Source of the DNA: Halobacteria archaeon | GTDB taxonomy: Archaea; Halobacteriota; Syntropharchaeia; Alkanophagales; Methanospirareceae | Direction of reading: 5' to 3' | Length of the DNA: 5,249 bases | Assembly: GCA_029932715.1 (NCBI GenBank) | Contig: JAOZPO010000108.1 | Coordinates: 1-5,249 of the forward strand | Shown: piece by piece, positions 1-5,249 of the stretch | How the letters are laid out: the number at the start of each line of letters is the position of its first letter | How positions within the stretch are numbered: position 1 is the stretch's first letter | Notes under the pieces: model-generated | The model's input: only the letters and a program-made list of their open reading frames with translations | The model's database searches: none | Told to the model about the DNA's origin: nothing | Program-made: the position numbers and the translations under genes

Positions 1-67
1 CGCTTTTCCTCTCTCTTTTTCTTTATTGCCGTACCTTTTATTCTTTACTACTACTTAGGACCAAGCT
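1..67 (+). promoter_or_regulatory. Pyrimidine-rich leader upstream of the cbiA-type remnant
   Basis: The first ~30 bases are almost pure C/T on the plus strand, including a T5 run at 16-20. In an archaeon this could be the oligo-T terminator of a plus-strand gene to the left, or part of a promoter region. A loose TATA-like stretch (CTTTTATTC, about 35-43) lies 25-30 bases before the start codon at 68. An AGGA at 57-60, 7 bases before that ATG, is a plausible ribosome binding site. A TATA box that close would leave almost no leader, so the two signals do not fit together well. Only the AGGA spacing is reasonably convincing. Confidence 0.3.
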
Positions 68-335
68 ATGAGTTCAGCATTCGCAGTTGCGGGAACGCAC
101 AGTGGAGTAGGCAAGACTTCGGTCACCCTTGGGCTTATCTCTGCTTTCTGTCGTCACGGATTTGACGTCCAGCGTTCGCGTTAAGGCGGAATTCGCATAC
201 AAACTTTTAAAAGGTGTTGGAATAGCGAACAATGAGGATGGACTCTTCCGGAAAAACGTTCTTGCGTCCTACACCCACCTTCACGCTTTGGGAAACGAAA
301 AGGCGTCCCTCATATTCATTGAAGCTGTGAGATGA
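68..335 (+). pseudogene. cbiA: Internally deleted cobyrinate a,c-diamide synthase (CbiA/CfbB family) remnant
   Basis: The intact family (~450 aa) uses ATP and glutamine to amidate the a and c side chains of cobyrinate, or of Ni-sirohydrochlorin in the CfbB branch. From ATG 68, preceded by AGGA, the frame reads a typical N-terminus: hydrophobic strand, then the P-loop GTHSGVGKTSVTLGL, then FDVQ. It hits TAA at 182-184 after 38 codons. From about 174 to the TGA at 333-335 a different frame (shifted by +1) encodes a family-like C-terminal tail: FAYKLLKGVGI, then DGLFRKNVLASYTHLH, where the ASY-H-H ending is characteristic. The kinase core and the whole glutamine amidotransferase domain between them, roughly 360 codons or more, are missing. 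The junction lies near 172-186, around a short GCGTTCGCGTT repeat. It converges on cbiD. A product from either frame would have no activity. CbiA versus CfbB cannot be decided from these ends. Alternatively the join is a mis-assembly. Confidence 0.78.
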
Positions 336-356
336 AAACAGGAAAACGAATGAAAA
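335..356 (-). terminator. Possible oligo-T transcription terminator of the cbi operon
   Basis: Just past the cbiD stop, the minus strand carries three T4 tracts (plus-strand A4 at 353-356, 343-346 and 335-338) separated by a few bases. Archaeal RNA polymerase stops at runs of T without needing a hairpin, and I see no hairpin here. The position, in the 33-base gap between two convergent genes, fits termination of the minus-strand operon. The tracts are short, so the call is modest. Confidence 0.4.
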
Positions 357-368
357 TTGTTTGACTGC

Positions 369-1433
369 TCAGTCGTCATCGGAGATAAACGCCCCTAATG
401 TATCACTACTGTTATCGAACACATAGACGTCAGCACCGGTTTTTCGTGCTAATTCCGCTGCAAGAGTCTGGAAGAACGACTTCAAACGCTCGTAGTCGGC
501 TACCTTCAGCCGTTCAACGAGCTCAGCAACGGTGCTGAATTCAAGATCGAAATGGTCATGTGCGTCAATCTCCAGCATATCGCAAATCTTTGCTGGCATC
601 GCGAATATCACTTTCTTCTTCGCTCTCGATTTCTCTATCGCATAGCATACGTAATTACCCGCAACGACTATATTATCTATCGGGAAATTCAGCTTTTCCA
701 CTGCTATTCGCTTACTCTTCTCTCCCGTGCTAACGCCTATAATCTCCCTTATATCTCTTACGACAAAGTCTATAACATGCTTATAACCATCCTCGGTGTA
801 CGGTTCAATGAACCCCGTAGCGCCGAAGATCGGGATACCGCCTTCTATGCCCAACATAGGAAGAACTGTGTCCTTCGCTATCGCTTCACCTTCGGGCACG
901 AAAATCTCTATTTCTACACCACCTGTGATTACTTCCTTCACGTTCGTTTCTATGTCCCTCAAAATGTGCGGGTATATATCGGGCGCACCGACTTTACCAA
1001 GCCCTGCCTTTTTTATTATTCCTATTCCTTTGCCTGCACGTATGGCAAATACCGGGAACTGCCTTGCCCTTGCACAGATAAGCAAGCCACTAAACGTATC
1101 ACCCTTATAATCGCCGGAATCCACACGAACACATGCTATACTCTCCTCGGCATCTGCATTTTCTACCGCCATCTCCACTTTTATGCCTGCCGCAGTGGTA
1201 ACTTCCACTTTCTTCGCTTCTTTTCCCGCAAACAGAAGTGCAGCAGCTTTCGAAGCCGCAGTGGCACATGTACCTGTTGTATATCCGCGTTTTAGGATTT
1301 TACCGTCTTCGAGCAGAACCACCCGGCCACGCTTTAGCTCTTCTATCAAAGCGTCATAGCTGATGCCATTTATCTCCGCGGCAGTTTTTATGAGCGCCTC
1401 CGGGTATTCCCTACCAGATACAGGGTCTCTCAT
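369..1433 (-). CDS. cbiD: Cobalt-precorrin-5B C1-methyltransferase CbiD
   Basis: CbiD uses S-adenosylmethionine to methylate C1 of cobalt-precorrin-5B in the anaerobic corrin pathway; it is cytoplasmic and unrelated in fold to the CbiL/F/H methyltransferases. At 354 aa it is of normal length. The hallmark RGYTTGTCATAASKAA is at residues 49-64, preceded by a ~48-residue N-terminal segment starting MRDPVSG, a form I associate with archaeal CbiD. Other family segments are GKGIGIIKKAGLGKVGAP (134-151), a VPEGEAIAKDTVLPMLGIEG stretch (179-198) and GGIPIFGATGFIEPYTE (198-214). The C-terminus ends with FDNSSDTLGAF before an acidic ISDDD tail. The ATG directly abuts the TAA of the upstream cbiHC gene and no strong ribosome site precedes it, so translation is probably coupled. 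It is the last gene of the operon and converges on the cbiA remnant. Nothing looks broken. Confidence 0.95.
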   Translation of the reverse strand: MRDPVSGREYPEALIKTAAEINGISYDALIEELKRGRVVLLEDGKILKRGYTTGTCATAASKAAALLFAGKEAKKVEVTTAAGIKVEMAVENADAEESIACVRVDSGDYKGDTFSGLLICARARQFPVFAIRAGKGIGIIKKAGLGKVGAPDIYPHILRDIETNVKEVITGGVEIEIFVPEGEAIAKDTVLPMLGIEGGIPIFGATGFIEPYTEDGYKHVIDFVVRDIREIIGVSTGEKSKRIAVEKLNFPIDNIVVAGNYVCYAIEKSRAKKKVIFAMPAKICDMLEIDAHDHFDLEFSTVAELVERLKVADYERLKSFFQTLAAELARKTGADVYVFDNSSDTLGAFISDDD

Positions 1434-2834
1434 TTAGTGTCCATCTCGCTCTTCTTCCATACTCAATTCGATTATCGCATTGGTAATTGCCACTGCGGAC
1501 GGAGTGCCACCTCTTGGGCCTCTTATCACAATGCAAGGTATACCAGTAGACAACATATCCTCTTTCGACTCTGCGGCATTGACAAAGCCTACTGGCGTTG
1601 CGATAATAAGAGCAGGCTTTATACCTTCTTCAAGCAGTGCAGAAAGCTCCAGGCAGGTGGAAGGTGCGTTCCCAACAACCACAATGTTATTACGGATGAG
1701 CTCCTTTGCGATGCGGAATCCCGCAGCAGTCCTTGTAAGATTCTCTTTTACTGCTATTTCCCGTGTTTTTGGGTTATTCACAAAGCACTTCACATACTCC
1801 CTGTATCTTTTGCTGATACCTGCTTTTACCATTTCAATGTCTGTAATGATTGTTTGCCCATCTTGTATGCACTGTATCCCCTTTTCAATGGGGTTATGTT
1901 TGAACACAATCAAGTCCATAAAAGAGGGGTCGGCATTAGCAAAGACTACCCGGCCTGCAACTCGTCGCTCGTGCTTGCTAAGCGGATATTTCGATACTAT
2001 TTCCGCTACGATTGCCTTGCTCTGCTCCCACACCCGGGCTCCTGCTGCTACGGAATCGCCTCTTTCGTGACTTTGATTAACTGTCTCGTCCTCTCGGACA
2101 TAATCGTATTTATTTTCATAGCCTCTCCGTGTAACCATTCGCCCGCCAATGTTTTTTGTACCCGAACAGCCGATAATAATGGTCGTTGACATGTCTATTT
2201 GATGATAAAAGTCAGGTAAATCGGACAATGTGGTAATCTCACTGTAATATCCTACTCTTTCCGCGTTTCTTACTATGCCTACTATCGTTTCCCCGTCACG
2301 AAACCGCATGAAAATCTCGTGTGCTCGCTCCAGTTGTGTCGTTCTGGTTTTGCTTTTCGGATTGTATATCGCAACTGCGATGCCCATCATAGCTAAACCT
2401 TCAAGCCGCTTTTCTATATCGGGCCAGGGCACTAATAAATCACTCAAACTGACAACTGCGAAATCATTTGAGAGAGGAGCACCAAATAATGCGGCTGCGG
2501 CAGATGCCGCTGTTATGCCCGGCACTATTTCTACGCCTATATCAGAATCGCCACTTACTTCTAATACCAGCCCTGCCATACCATAGATGCCAGCATCGCC
2601 ACCAGATACAATGACAACGTTTTTTCGGCTCCCCAACTCGACTGCTTTCTTTGCTCGCTCAACTTCCGTCCCCATCTTGCCTATTATCAATTCTGCACTC
2701 GCTGGTATGATCGCCTTTATTAGCTCTATGTATCGCTCATTGCCCATAATAACGTCAGCACAGGAAATCCGCGCTCGCGCTCGTTCGGTAAGCAAATCCA
2801 AAGATCCCGGTCCTATTCCTACTACAGATAGCAT
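1434..2834 (-). CDS. cbiHC: Fused cobalt-precorrin-3 C17-methyltransferase (CbiH) and cobalt-precorrin-8 methylmutase (CbiC)
   Basis: One 466-aa chain contains two enzymes normally made separately. Residues 1-~240 are CbiH, a SAM-dependent methyltransferase that methylates C17 and drives ring contraction. Visible motifs are VVGIGPGS (4-11), SGGDAGIYGMAGLVLE (77-92), VPGITAASAAAALFGAPL (104-121), SLSDLLVPWP.IEKR (129-143) and the YNPKS loop (157-161); it ends like free CbiH with MVTRRGY (233-239). After a polar linker (~241-265), residues ~266-460 are CbiC, which moves the methyl group from C11 to C12 to give cobyrinate. It shows GNAP (388-391), TPVGFVNAAESKE (413-425) and RGPRGGTPSAVA (438-449). 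Where CbiC usually has R-V-I-H-x-x-x-D, this protein has RVVFANAD, so Phe298 (codon 1941-1943) replaces the conserved active-site His. The start is supported by GGTGG 9 bases upstream. The reading frame is uninterrupted, so the fusion itself is not in doubt. Confidence 0.95.
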   Translation of the reverse strand: MLSVVGIGPGSLDLLTERARARISCADVIMGNERYIELIKAIIPASAELIIGKMGTEVERAKKAVELGSRKNVVIVSGGDAGIYGMAGLVLEVSGDSDIGVEIVPGITAASAAAALFGAPLSNDFAVVSLSDLLVPWPDIEKRLEGLAMMGIAVAIYNPKSKTRTTQLERAHEIFMRFRDGETIVGIVRNAERVGYYSEITTLSDLPDFYHQIDMSTTIIIGCSGTKNIGGRMVTRRGYENKYDYVREDETVNQSHERGDSVAAGARVWEQSKAIVAEIVSKYPLSKHERRVAGRVVFANADPSFMDLIVFKHNPIEKGIQCIQDGQTIITDIEMVKAGISKRYREYVKCFVNNPKTREIAVKENLTRTAAGFRIAKELIRNNIVVVGNAPSTCLELSALLEEGIKPALIIATPVGFVNAAESKEDMLSTGIPCIVIRGPRGGTPSAVAITNAIIELSMEEERDGH

Positions 2835-2835
2835 G

Positions 2836-3213
2836 TTAAGATACCACCGCCAGTGTTATCTTCCTATCAAACGATTTCCGCTTTACAAATTCGCACTTGG
2901 TATTATTCCGCGTTGCACCCAAAATGGCACAGGGCTCAGCAACGCCTTTTAGGTTAAACGCAGCCATTGCTGCGCTTTTCGACTGCACATTCACACTGTT
3001 TATCTCCTCTCGTGAAAAGAAAAGTATGGGTATGCCGAACTTAGCAGAAACTTCTCGTAACGACTCTGTGTTTTTGAAGTCCACTGTGCATAAACCCTTG
3101 ACTTCTTTCTGGTCTATCCCTAAATCTTTTAAGAACAGAAGAATTACATTCTCTATCTCTTCTGCCTCAACGTTTCTATGAAATCCAATTCCGATGTATG
3201 CGTCTCTATTCAT
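2836..3213 (-). CDS. cbiG: Cobalt-precorrin-5A hydrolase CbiG, C-terminal (CobE-like) domain as a separate protein
   Basis: CbiG opens the ring-A lactone of cobalt-precorrin-5A and releases the two-carbon fragment as acetaldehyde. This 125-aa protein is only the C-terminal, CobE-like domain. Family features are YIGIGFHRNVEAEEI at the N-terminus (6-20), the TVDFKNTE..LREVSAKFGIP block (43-62), FFSREEIN (65-72), and KGVAEPCAILGA (89-100), followed by a final strand typical of the domain (KITLAVVS). It starts at ATG 3213, overlapping the end of the N-terminal half gene by 8 bases (ATGAATAG), and ends 1 base before cbiHC. In its own frame a TAA lies six codons before the ATG, so it cannot extend into the other half without a frameshift. 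The two halves probably work together. A stand-alone CobE-like function is the alternative. Confidence 0.88.
   Translation of the reverse strand: MNRDAYIGIGFHRNVEAEEIENVILLFLKDLGIDQKEVKGLCTVDFKNTESLREVSAKFGIPILFFSREEINSVNVQSKSAAMAAFNLKGVAEPCAILGATRNNTKCEFVKRKSFDRKITLAVVS
2844..2848 (-). promoter_or_regulatory. Ribosome binding site of cbiHC
   Basis: The minus strand reads GGTGG 9 bases before the ATG of cbiHC, inside the last codons of the CbiG C-terminal gene. GGTG pairs with the CACC of the 16S rRNA 3' end. It supports this start and suggests cbiHC can be initiated independently of its upstream neighbour. Confidence 0.5.
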
Positions 3214-3601
3214 CGTCTTGAAAAGTCGTTATCACCTCCTGTGCCGACATCCGCTCTGCAATAAGCGTTGCAAATTCGTTCGCACCTCTATGCCCGTTCA
3301 ACACAGGAATAACATATCTACCGTTCTCCTCTATGCAGACCACCCAGGGGTCTACGGTCTTTTTCTTCGGCTCTATCGCCCGCACAACAATACCCATAGG
3401 CAGAATAGCGACAATGTTCTTCTTCGCTCTGAAACGTTCACGTATGGCATTGTAAACGCTTTTTACATTCTCATCGGCGCTATTGCAAGAGACCTTTTCT
3501 GAGCATACCAGCTCTGTATCAAACCCGCTCTCTAAGAGTAATTTTTTCACTGTTTCGGCAATTGCAACCGATTTCTGTGCAAGCACAAAAATGGCTATCA
3601 C
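3206..3601 (-). CDS. cbiG: Cobalt-precorrin-5A hydrolase CbiG, N-terminal domain as a separate protein
   Basis: This 131-aa protein is the N-terminal part of CbiG, the lactone-opening enzyme of the anaerobic pathway. The diagnostic block is ILPMGIVVRAIEP (66-78), then DPWVVCIEENGRYVIPVLNG (84-103) and GHRGANEFA (103-111), matching the usual GIVVR..AP / DPAVVVVD..GRF / SGH.GAN pattern. It starts with GTG at 3601, overlapping the cbiF stop by 4 bases (GTGA); a GGTG 7 bases upstream supports that start. Full-length CbiG continues from the VITT region through a middle domain of about 90 residues into the C-terminal domain. Here the protein stops six residues after VITT (TFQDDE, then TAG) and the C-terminal domain gene begins within the same few bases. 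The middle domain is therefore absent, not merely split off. Confidence 0.88.
   Translation of the reverse strand: MIAIFVLAQKSVAIAETVKKLLLESGFDTELVCSEKVSCNSADENVKSVYNAIRERFRAKKNIVAILPMGIVVRAIEPKKKTVDPWVVCIEENGRYVIPVLNGHRGANEFATLIAERMSAQEVITTFQDDE
3231..3240 (-). promoter_or_regulatory. Perfect Shine-Dalgarno sequence, unusually far from the CbiG C-half start
   Basis: The minus strand reads AGGAGGTGAT, a full complement to the conserved 3' end of 16S rRNA. It lies inside the N-half gene, 17 bases before the ATG at 3213, rather than the usual 5-10. No alternative start codon in the right frame lies between them, because a stop codon closes that frame. It may still recruit or hold ribosomes for the overlapping start, or it may simply encode Gln-Glu-Val-Ile. 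Confidence 0.45.
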
Positions 3602-4332
3602 GACTTGCCACCCCCATAAAGTTTAGAAACACCCGATTTTGCAAGCACCGCACCCACAATTATCACTGACTGGCTCTTGACCCCCTCTTTCTTCACCTTC
3701 TCTGCAATATCGTCTAAAGTGCCCCGTATTATCCGCTCTTCCGTCCATGACGCTTTATGAACCACTGCTACGGGCGTATCTAGAGGATAACCAACCCGCA
3801 GTTCTGAAACGACCTCGTCAATGATATGAACGCCGAGAAATATGACCATTGTCGCACCATGCTTAGACAGTTCCGCTATACTTTCCTCAGCAGGCTTGCC
3901 GGTCTTCCCAAACGGTTTTGTAATTATCAGCGTTTGCGATACGTCAGGCGATGTGAGTTCCCGTTTTAACGATGCCGAAGCGGCCGAGAACGCGGTAACG
4001 CCCGGAACAAGTTCAAAATCAATGTCCATAGACGAGAGGAAAGCCATCTGTTCCAGAATAGCGGAATAGAAGCTCAAGTCGCCTGTATGGAGCCGCACTA
4101 TTCGTTTTCCCGCTTTCGCAAACTCTGCGTACAGGGCGAATAAATCTTCCCTTGTCTTTCCATAGCTGTCTATCAGTATCGCATCGTTCCTCGCATATTT
4201 CAAAATCTCTTTAGGGACCAGTGAACCCGCATATATTACCACGTCCGCACTTTCTAGTTCTCGCTTGCCTCGCAGCGTGAGCAGTTCCGGGTCGCCCGGT
4301 CCCGCACCTACAAATACTACTTTCGTTTTCAT
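3598..4332 (-). CDS. cbiF: Cobalt-precorrin-4 C11-methyltransferase CbiF
   Basis: CbiF transfers a methyl group from SAM to C11 of cobalt-precorrin-4. The protein has 244 aa, close to the usual ~250. Motifs of the tetrapyrrole methylase family run in order: VVFVGAGPGDPELLTLRG (5-22), ADVVIYAGSLVP (29-40), VRLHTGD (79-85), VPGVTAFSAASA (109-120), the CbiF-specific RELTSPDVSQTLI (124-136), HGATMVIFLGVH (158-169) and PVAVVHKASWTEERIIRGTL (187-206). The RELT..VSQT and KASW..E.I.RGTL blocks separate CbiF from CbiL and CbiH. One deviation is LHTGDLSFYSA, where the family usually has LHTGDPSLYGA (Leu86 and Ser90). The start overlaps the cbiL stop by 4 bases (ATGA), and the gene ends with a similar overlap with the CbiG N-half. 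No strong ribosome site lies directly before the ATG, so coupling to cbiL is likely. Confidence 0.96.
   Translation of the reverse strand: MKTKVVFVGAGPGDPELLTLRGKRELESADVVIYAGSLVPKEILKYARNDAILIDSYGKTREDLFALYAEFAKAGKRIVRLHTGDLSFYSAILEQMAFLSSMDIDFELVPGVTAFSAASASLKRELTSPDVSQTLIITKPFGKTGKPAEESIAELSKHGATMVIFLGVHIIDEVVSELRVGYPLDTPVAVVHKASWTEERIIRGTLDDIAEKVKKEGVKSQSVIIVGAVLAKSGVSKLYGGGKS
3609..3612 (-). promoter_or_regulatory. Ribosome binding site selecting the GTG start of the CbiG N-half
   Basis: The minus strand has a G-rich GGGGGTGG element whose GGTG core lies 7 bases before the GTG at 3601. Together with the GTGA overlap with the cbiF stop, it supports GTG as the start codon. Confidence 0.5.
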
Positions 4333-5039
4333 AATCTCGTGTAATCTCGTGGTTCCTTACCCCTCCCCTTCTTTACGATAAGTGTGGAAAGATAGTGACC
4401 TGGCTCTTCTATTTCACTAACTTTGCCTGATAATAATTCTTGGTCGTCAAACCCGACCTTAACACATAAGATGGCTTTTTCATTGCCCAGTATACCCTCG
4501 ATTTTATCCAGATCCTTTGGTTTGAGGAATATCAAAGAATCTGAGCTTTCTATTACGCGCATTGCGTTTTTTGCTTTCACGTCCGGAATAATAGAAACTA
4601 TCTCCGTTCCTTCCACCAGGGGGACTTGCGCAGTAGATGTACAAGCTGAGAATGAGGTCACGCCGGGAATTACTTCTACTTCCTCTACCCGGTCGTTGAA
4701 AACCTCTAAGAATCGGTAGAATGTGGAATACATGCTCGGGTCGCCCAGGGTGATGAATGCGGCAGTTTCACAGCCATTTCCTTTTGCCAATACCTCTTCT
4801 CGCGCCTTTTTCCAATACAGTTTTAGCTTAGCTCGGTCTTTCGTCATCGGGAATACCGGTTCAACCACAATACAATCCCGCTCTTTTATTACTTCTTCAA
4901 CCGTGTGGAGCGCTCGACTCCGTTTTTCCTCGCTCGACCTCGGAGCTACTATCACATCCACGCCCTTGAGTATCTTATATGCTTTCAGTGTGAGCAGTTC
5001 CGGATCACCTGGTCCCACACCTATTCCATACAGTTTCAT
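4329..5039 (-). CDS. cbiL: Cobalt-factor II / cobalt-precorrin-2 C20-methyltransferase CbiL
   Basis: CbiL performs the first committed methylation of the cobalt-containing ring, at C20, using SAM. The 236-aa length is typical. The sequence opens with LYGIGVGPGDPELLTLKA (3-20), then DVIVAPRSS (28-36), the CbiL-type VFPMTKDRAKL (62-72), FITLGDPSMYSTF (95-107) and VIPGVTSFSACTS (123-135), with PLVEGTE (140-146) after it. The FPMTKD and LGDPSMYSTF blocks identify CbiL rather than CbiF or CbiH. The ATG overlaps the cbiT stop by 4 bases and has GGAG 7 bases upstream. The last codons, encoding RDYTRL, lie in a perfect 10-base tandem duplication that also forms the overlap with cbiF. Confidence 0.96.
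   Translation of the reverse strand: MKLYGIGVGPGDPELLTLKAYKILKGVDVIVAPRSSEEKRSRALHTVEEVIKERDCIVVEPVFPMTKDRAKLKLYWKKAREEVLAKGNGCETAAFITLGDPSMYSTFYRFLEVFNDRVEEVEVIPGVTSFSACTSTAQVPLVEGTEIVSIIPDVKAKNAMRVIESSDSLIFLKPKDLDKIEGILGNEKAILCVKVGFDDQELLSGKVSEIEEPGHYLSTLIVKKGRGKEPRDYTRL
4332..4351. repeat. Perfect 10-base tandem duplication at the cbiL/cbiF junction
   Basis: TAATCTCGTG occurs twice head-to-tail on the plus strand (4332-4341 and 4342-4351). It encodes most of the last six residues of CbiL and its edge forms part of the cbiF start codon. Ten is not a multiple of three, so gain or loss of one copy shifts the CbiL frame at its end. With one copy, CbiL would read past the present stop. Confidence 0.85.
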
Positions 5040-5249
5040 CTTTTCGCTCCATAGATCAGGAATACGGGATAAGAAGGTGCAAGGGCTGTTTTACCGCCTA
5101 AATCCTTTCCCTTGTTCAAGCAGATATTCAGAACCTCTGGATTGATACCTCTATCCTTCAATACTCCCATGGCTTCCACCACGGTCTCAAGTCGGACTGC
5201 TGCAATAATAACCCTGCCTCCCGTCTTCAAGTGCTTGAACACGTTCTCA
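5036..5249 (-). CDS. cbiT: Cobalt-precorrin-6B C15-methyltransferase (decarboxylating) CbiT, C-terminal part
   Basis: CbiT methylates C15 and decarboxylates the C12 acetate side chain of the corrin precursor. Only the last ~70 residues are in the window; the frame stays open to the right edge, so the start lies outside. The GTG at 5240-5242 is an internal Val (ENVFKHLKTGGR), not a start. The visible part is the end of a Rossmann methyltransferase fold: the LKTGGRVIIAAVRLET segment (cf. LKPGGR-LET of CbiT), an EAMGVLKDRG helix, then the CbiT-type NICLNKGKDLGGKT and a final PVFLIYGAKR strand. It ends at its own stop with no added domain. Whether a CbiE domain is fused at the N-terminus cannot be seen. 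Its stop overlaps the cbiL start by 4 bases. Confidence 0.9.
   Translation of the reverse strand, partial: ENVFKHLKTGGRVIIAAVRLETVVEAMGVLKDRGINPEVLNICLNKGKDLGGKTALAPSYPVFLIYGAKR
5047..5050 (-). promoter_or_regulatory. Ribosome binding site of cbiL
   Basis: The minus strand reads GGAG 7 bases before the cbiL ATG, within the last codons of cbiT. Spacing and sequence are normal and confirm the chosen start. Confidence 0.55.

Noticed and set aside
129..335. A 68-codon plus-strand reading frame beginning with TTG as an intact small gene
   Set aside because: Its first ~15 codons are an out-of-frame reading of the CbiA-like P-loop region, and only its later part resembles the CbiA C-terminus. It is part of the broken gene, not an independent protein.
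332..364. Ten-codon frame starting at ATG 332, overlapping the end of the cbiA remnant
   Set aside because: It is too short, has no family signal, and lies in the A/T-rich convergent gap.
552..1295. A 247-codon plus-strand open frame opposite cbiD
   Set aside because: It is rich in Cys, Tyr, Phe and His with no recognisable domain, and lies wholly antisense to a clear cbiD. It is a composition shadow.
1437..2189. A 250-codon plus-strand open frame opposite the CbiC domain
   Set aside because: It is antisense to a strongly recognisable coding region, with Cys/Tyr-rich low-quality protein and no family features.
5036..5242. A complete 68-aa protein starting at GTG 5242
   Set aside because: The frame remains open to the window edge and the sequence is the C-terminus of CbiT, so the GTG is an internal Val codon of a truncated gene.
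1..5249. Cobalamin riboswitch, CRISPR array, tRNA/rRNA gene or insertion sequence
   Set aside because: No repeat-spacer pattern, RNA-gene fold, transposase or terminal inverted repeat was noticed. The operon leader where a riboswitch could sit is outside the window.

Overview
The window is dominated by one compact minus-strand operon for the early-cobalt (anaerobic) branch of cobalamin (vitamin B12) corrin-ring biosynthesis. Read 5'->3' on the minus strand, the order is cbiT (3' end only; it runs off the right edge), cbiL, cbiF, cbiG N-terminal half, cbiG C-terminal half, a cbiH::cbiC fusion, and cbiD. The junctions are extremely tight: 4-nt stop/start overlaps at cbiT/cbiL, cbiL/cbiF and cbiF/cbiG-N, an 8-nt overlap at cbiG-N/cbiG-C, a 1-nt gap at cbiG-C/cbiHC, and a stop codon directly abutting the start codon at cbiHC/cbiD. 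This indicates one transcript with translational coupling.

At the left edge, on the plus strand and convergent with cbiD, is a short broken gene. Its first ~35 codons are the P-loop start of a cobyrinate (or Ni-sirohydrochlorin) a,c-diamide synthase of the CbiA/CfbB family, and its last ~50 codons are the C-terminal tail of the same family in a different frame. The middle ~360 or more codons are gone. It is best called a cbiA-type pseudogene with an internal deletion. Between it and cbiD are only 33 bases, carrying three T4 tracts on the minus strand that could end the cbi transcript. No stretch over 300 bases lacks a gene.

The encoded enzymes cover C20 methylation (CbiL), C17 methylation with ring contraction (CbiH), C11 methylation (CbiF), lactone opening (CbiG), C1 methylation (CbiD), C15 methylation with C12 decarboxylation (CbiT) and the final C11-to-C12 methyl shift (CbiC). 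cbiE, cbiJ, an intact cbiA and the late genes are not in the window.

CbiD, CbiG and the cobalt-dependent enzyme set indicate an anaerobe. The CbiD N-terminal form, the stand-alone-type CbiT tail, the GGTG-type ribosome sites and the T-tract ending suggest a euryarchaeon related to methanogens or methane/alkane-oxidising archaea. That placement is inference, since no phylogenetic marker gene is present. I see no new type of system here. The points worth a second look are the cbiA deletion remnant, the split cbiG without a middle domain, the CbiH::CbiC fusion, and a Phe where CbiC normally has its conserved active-site His.
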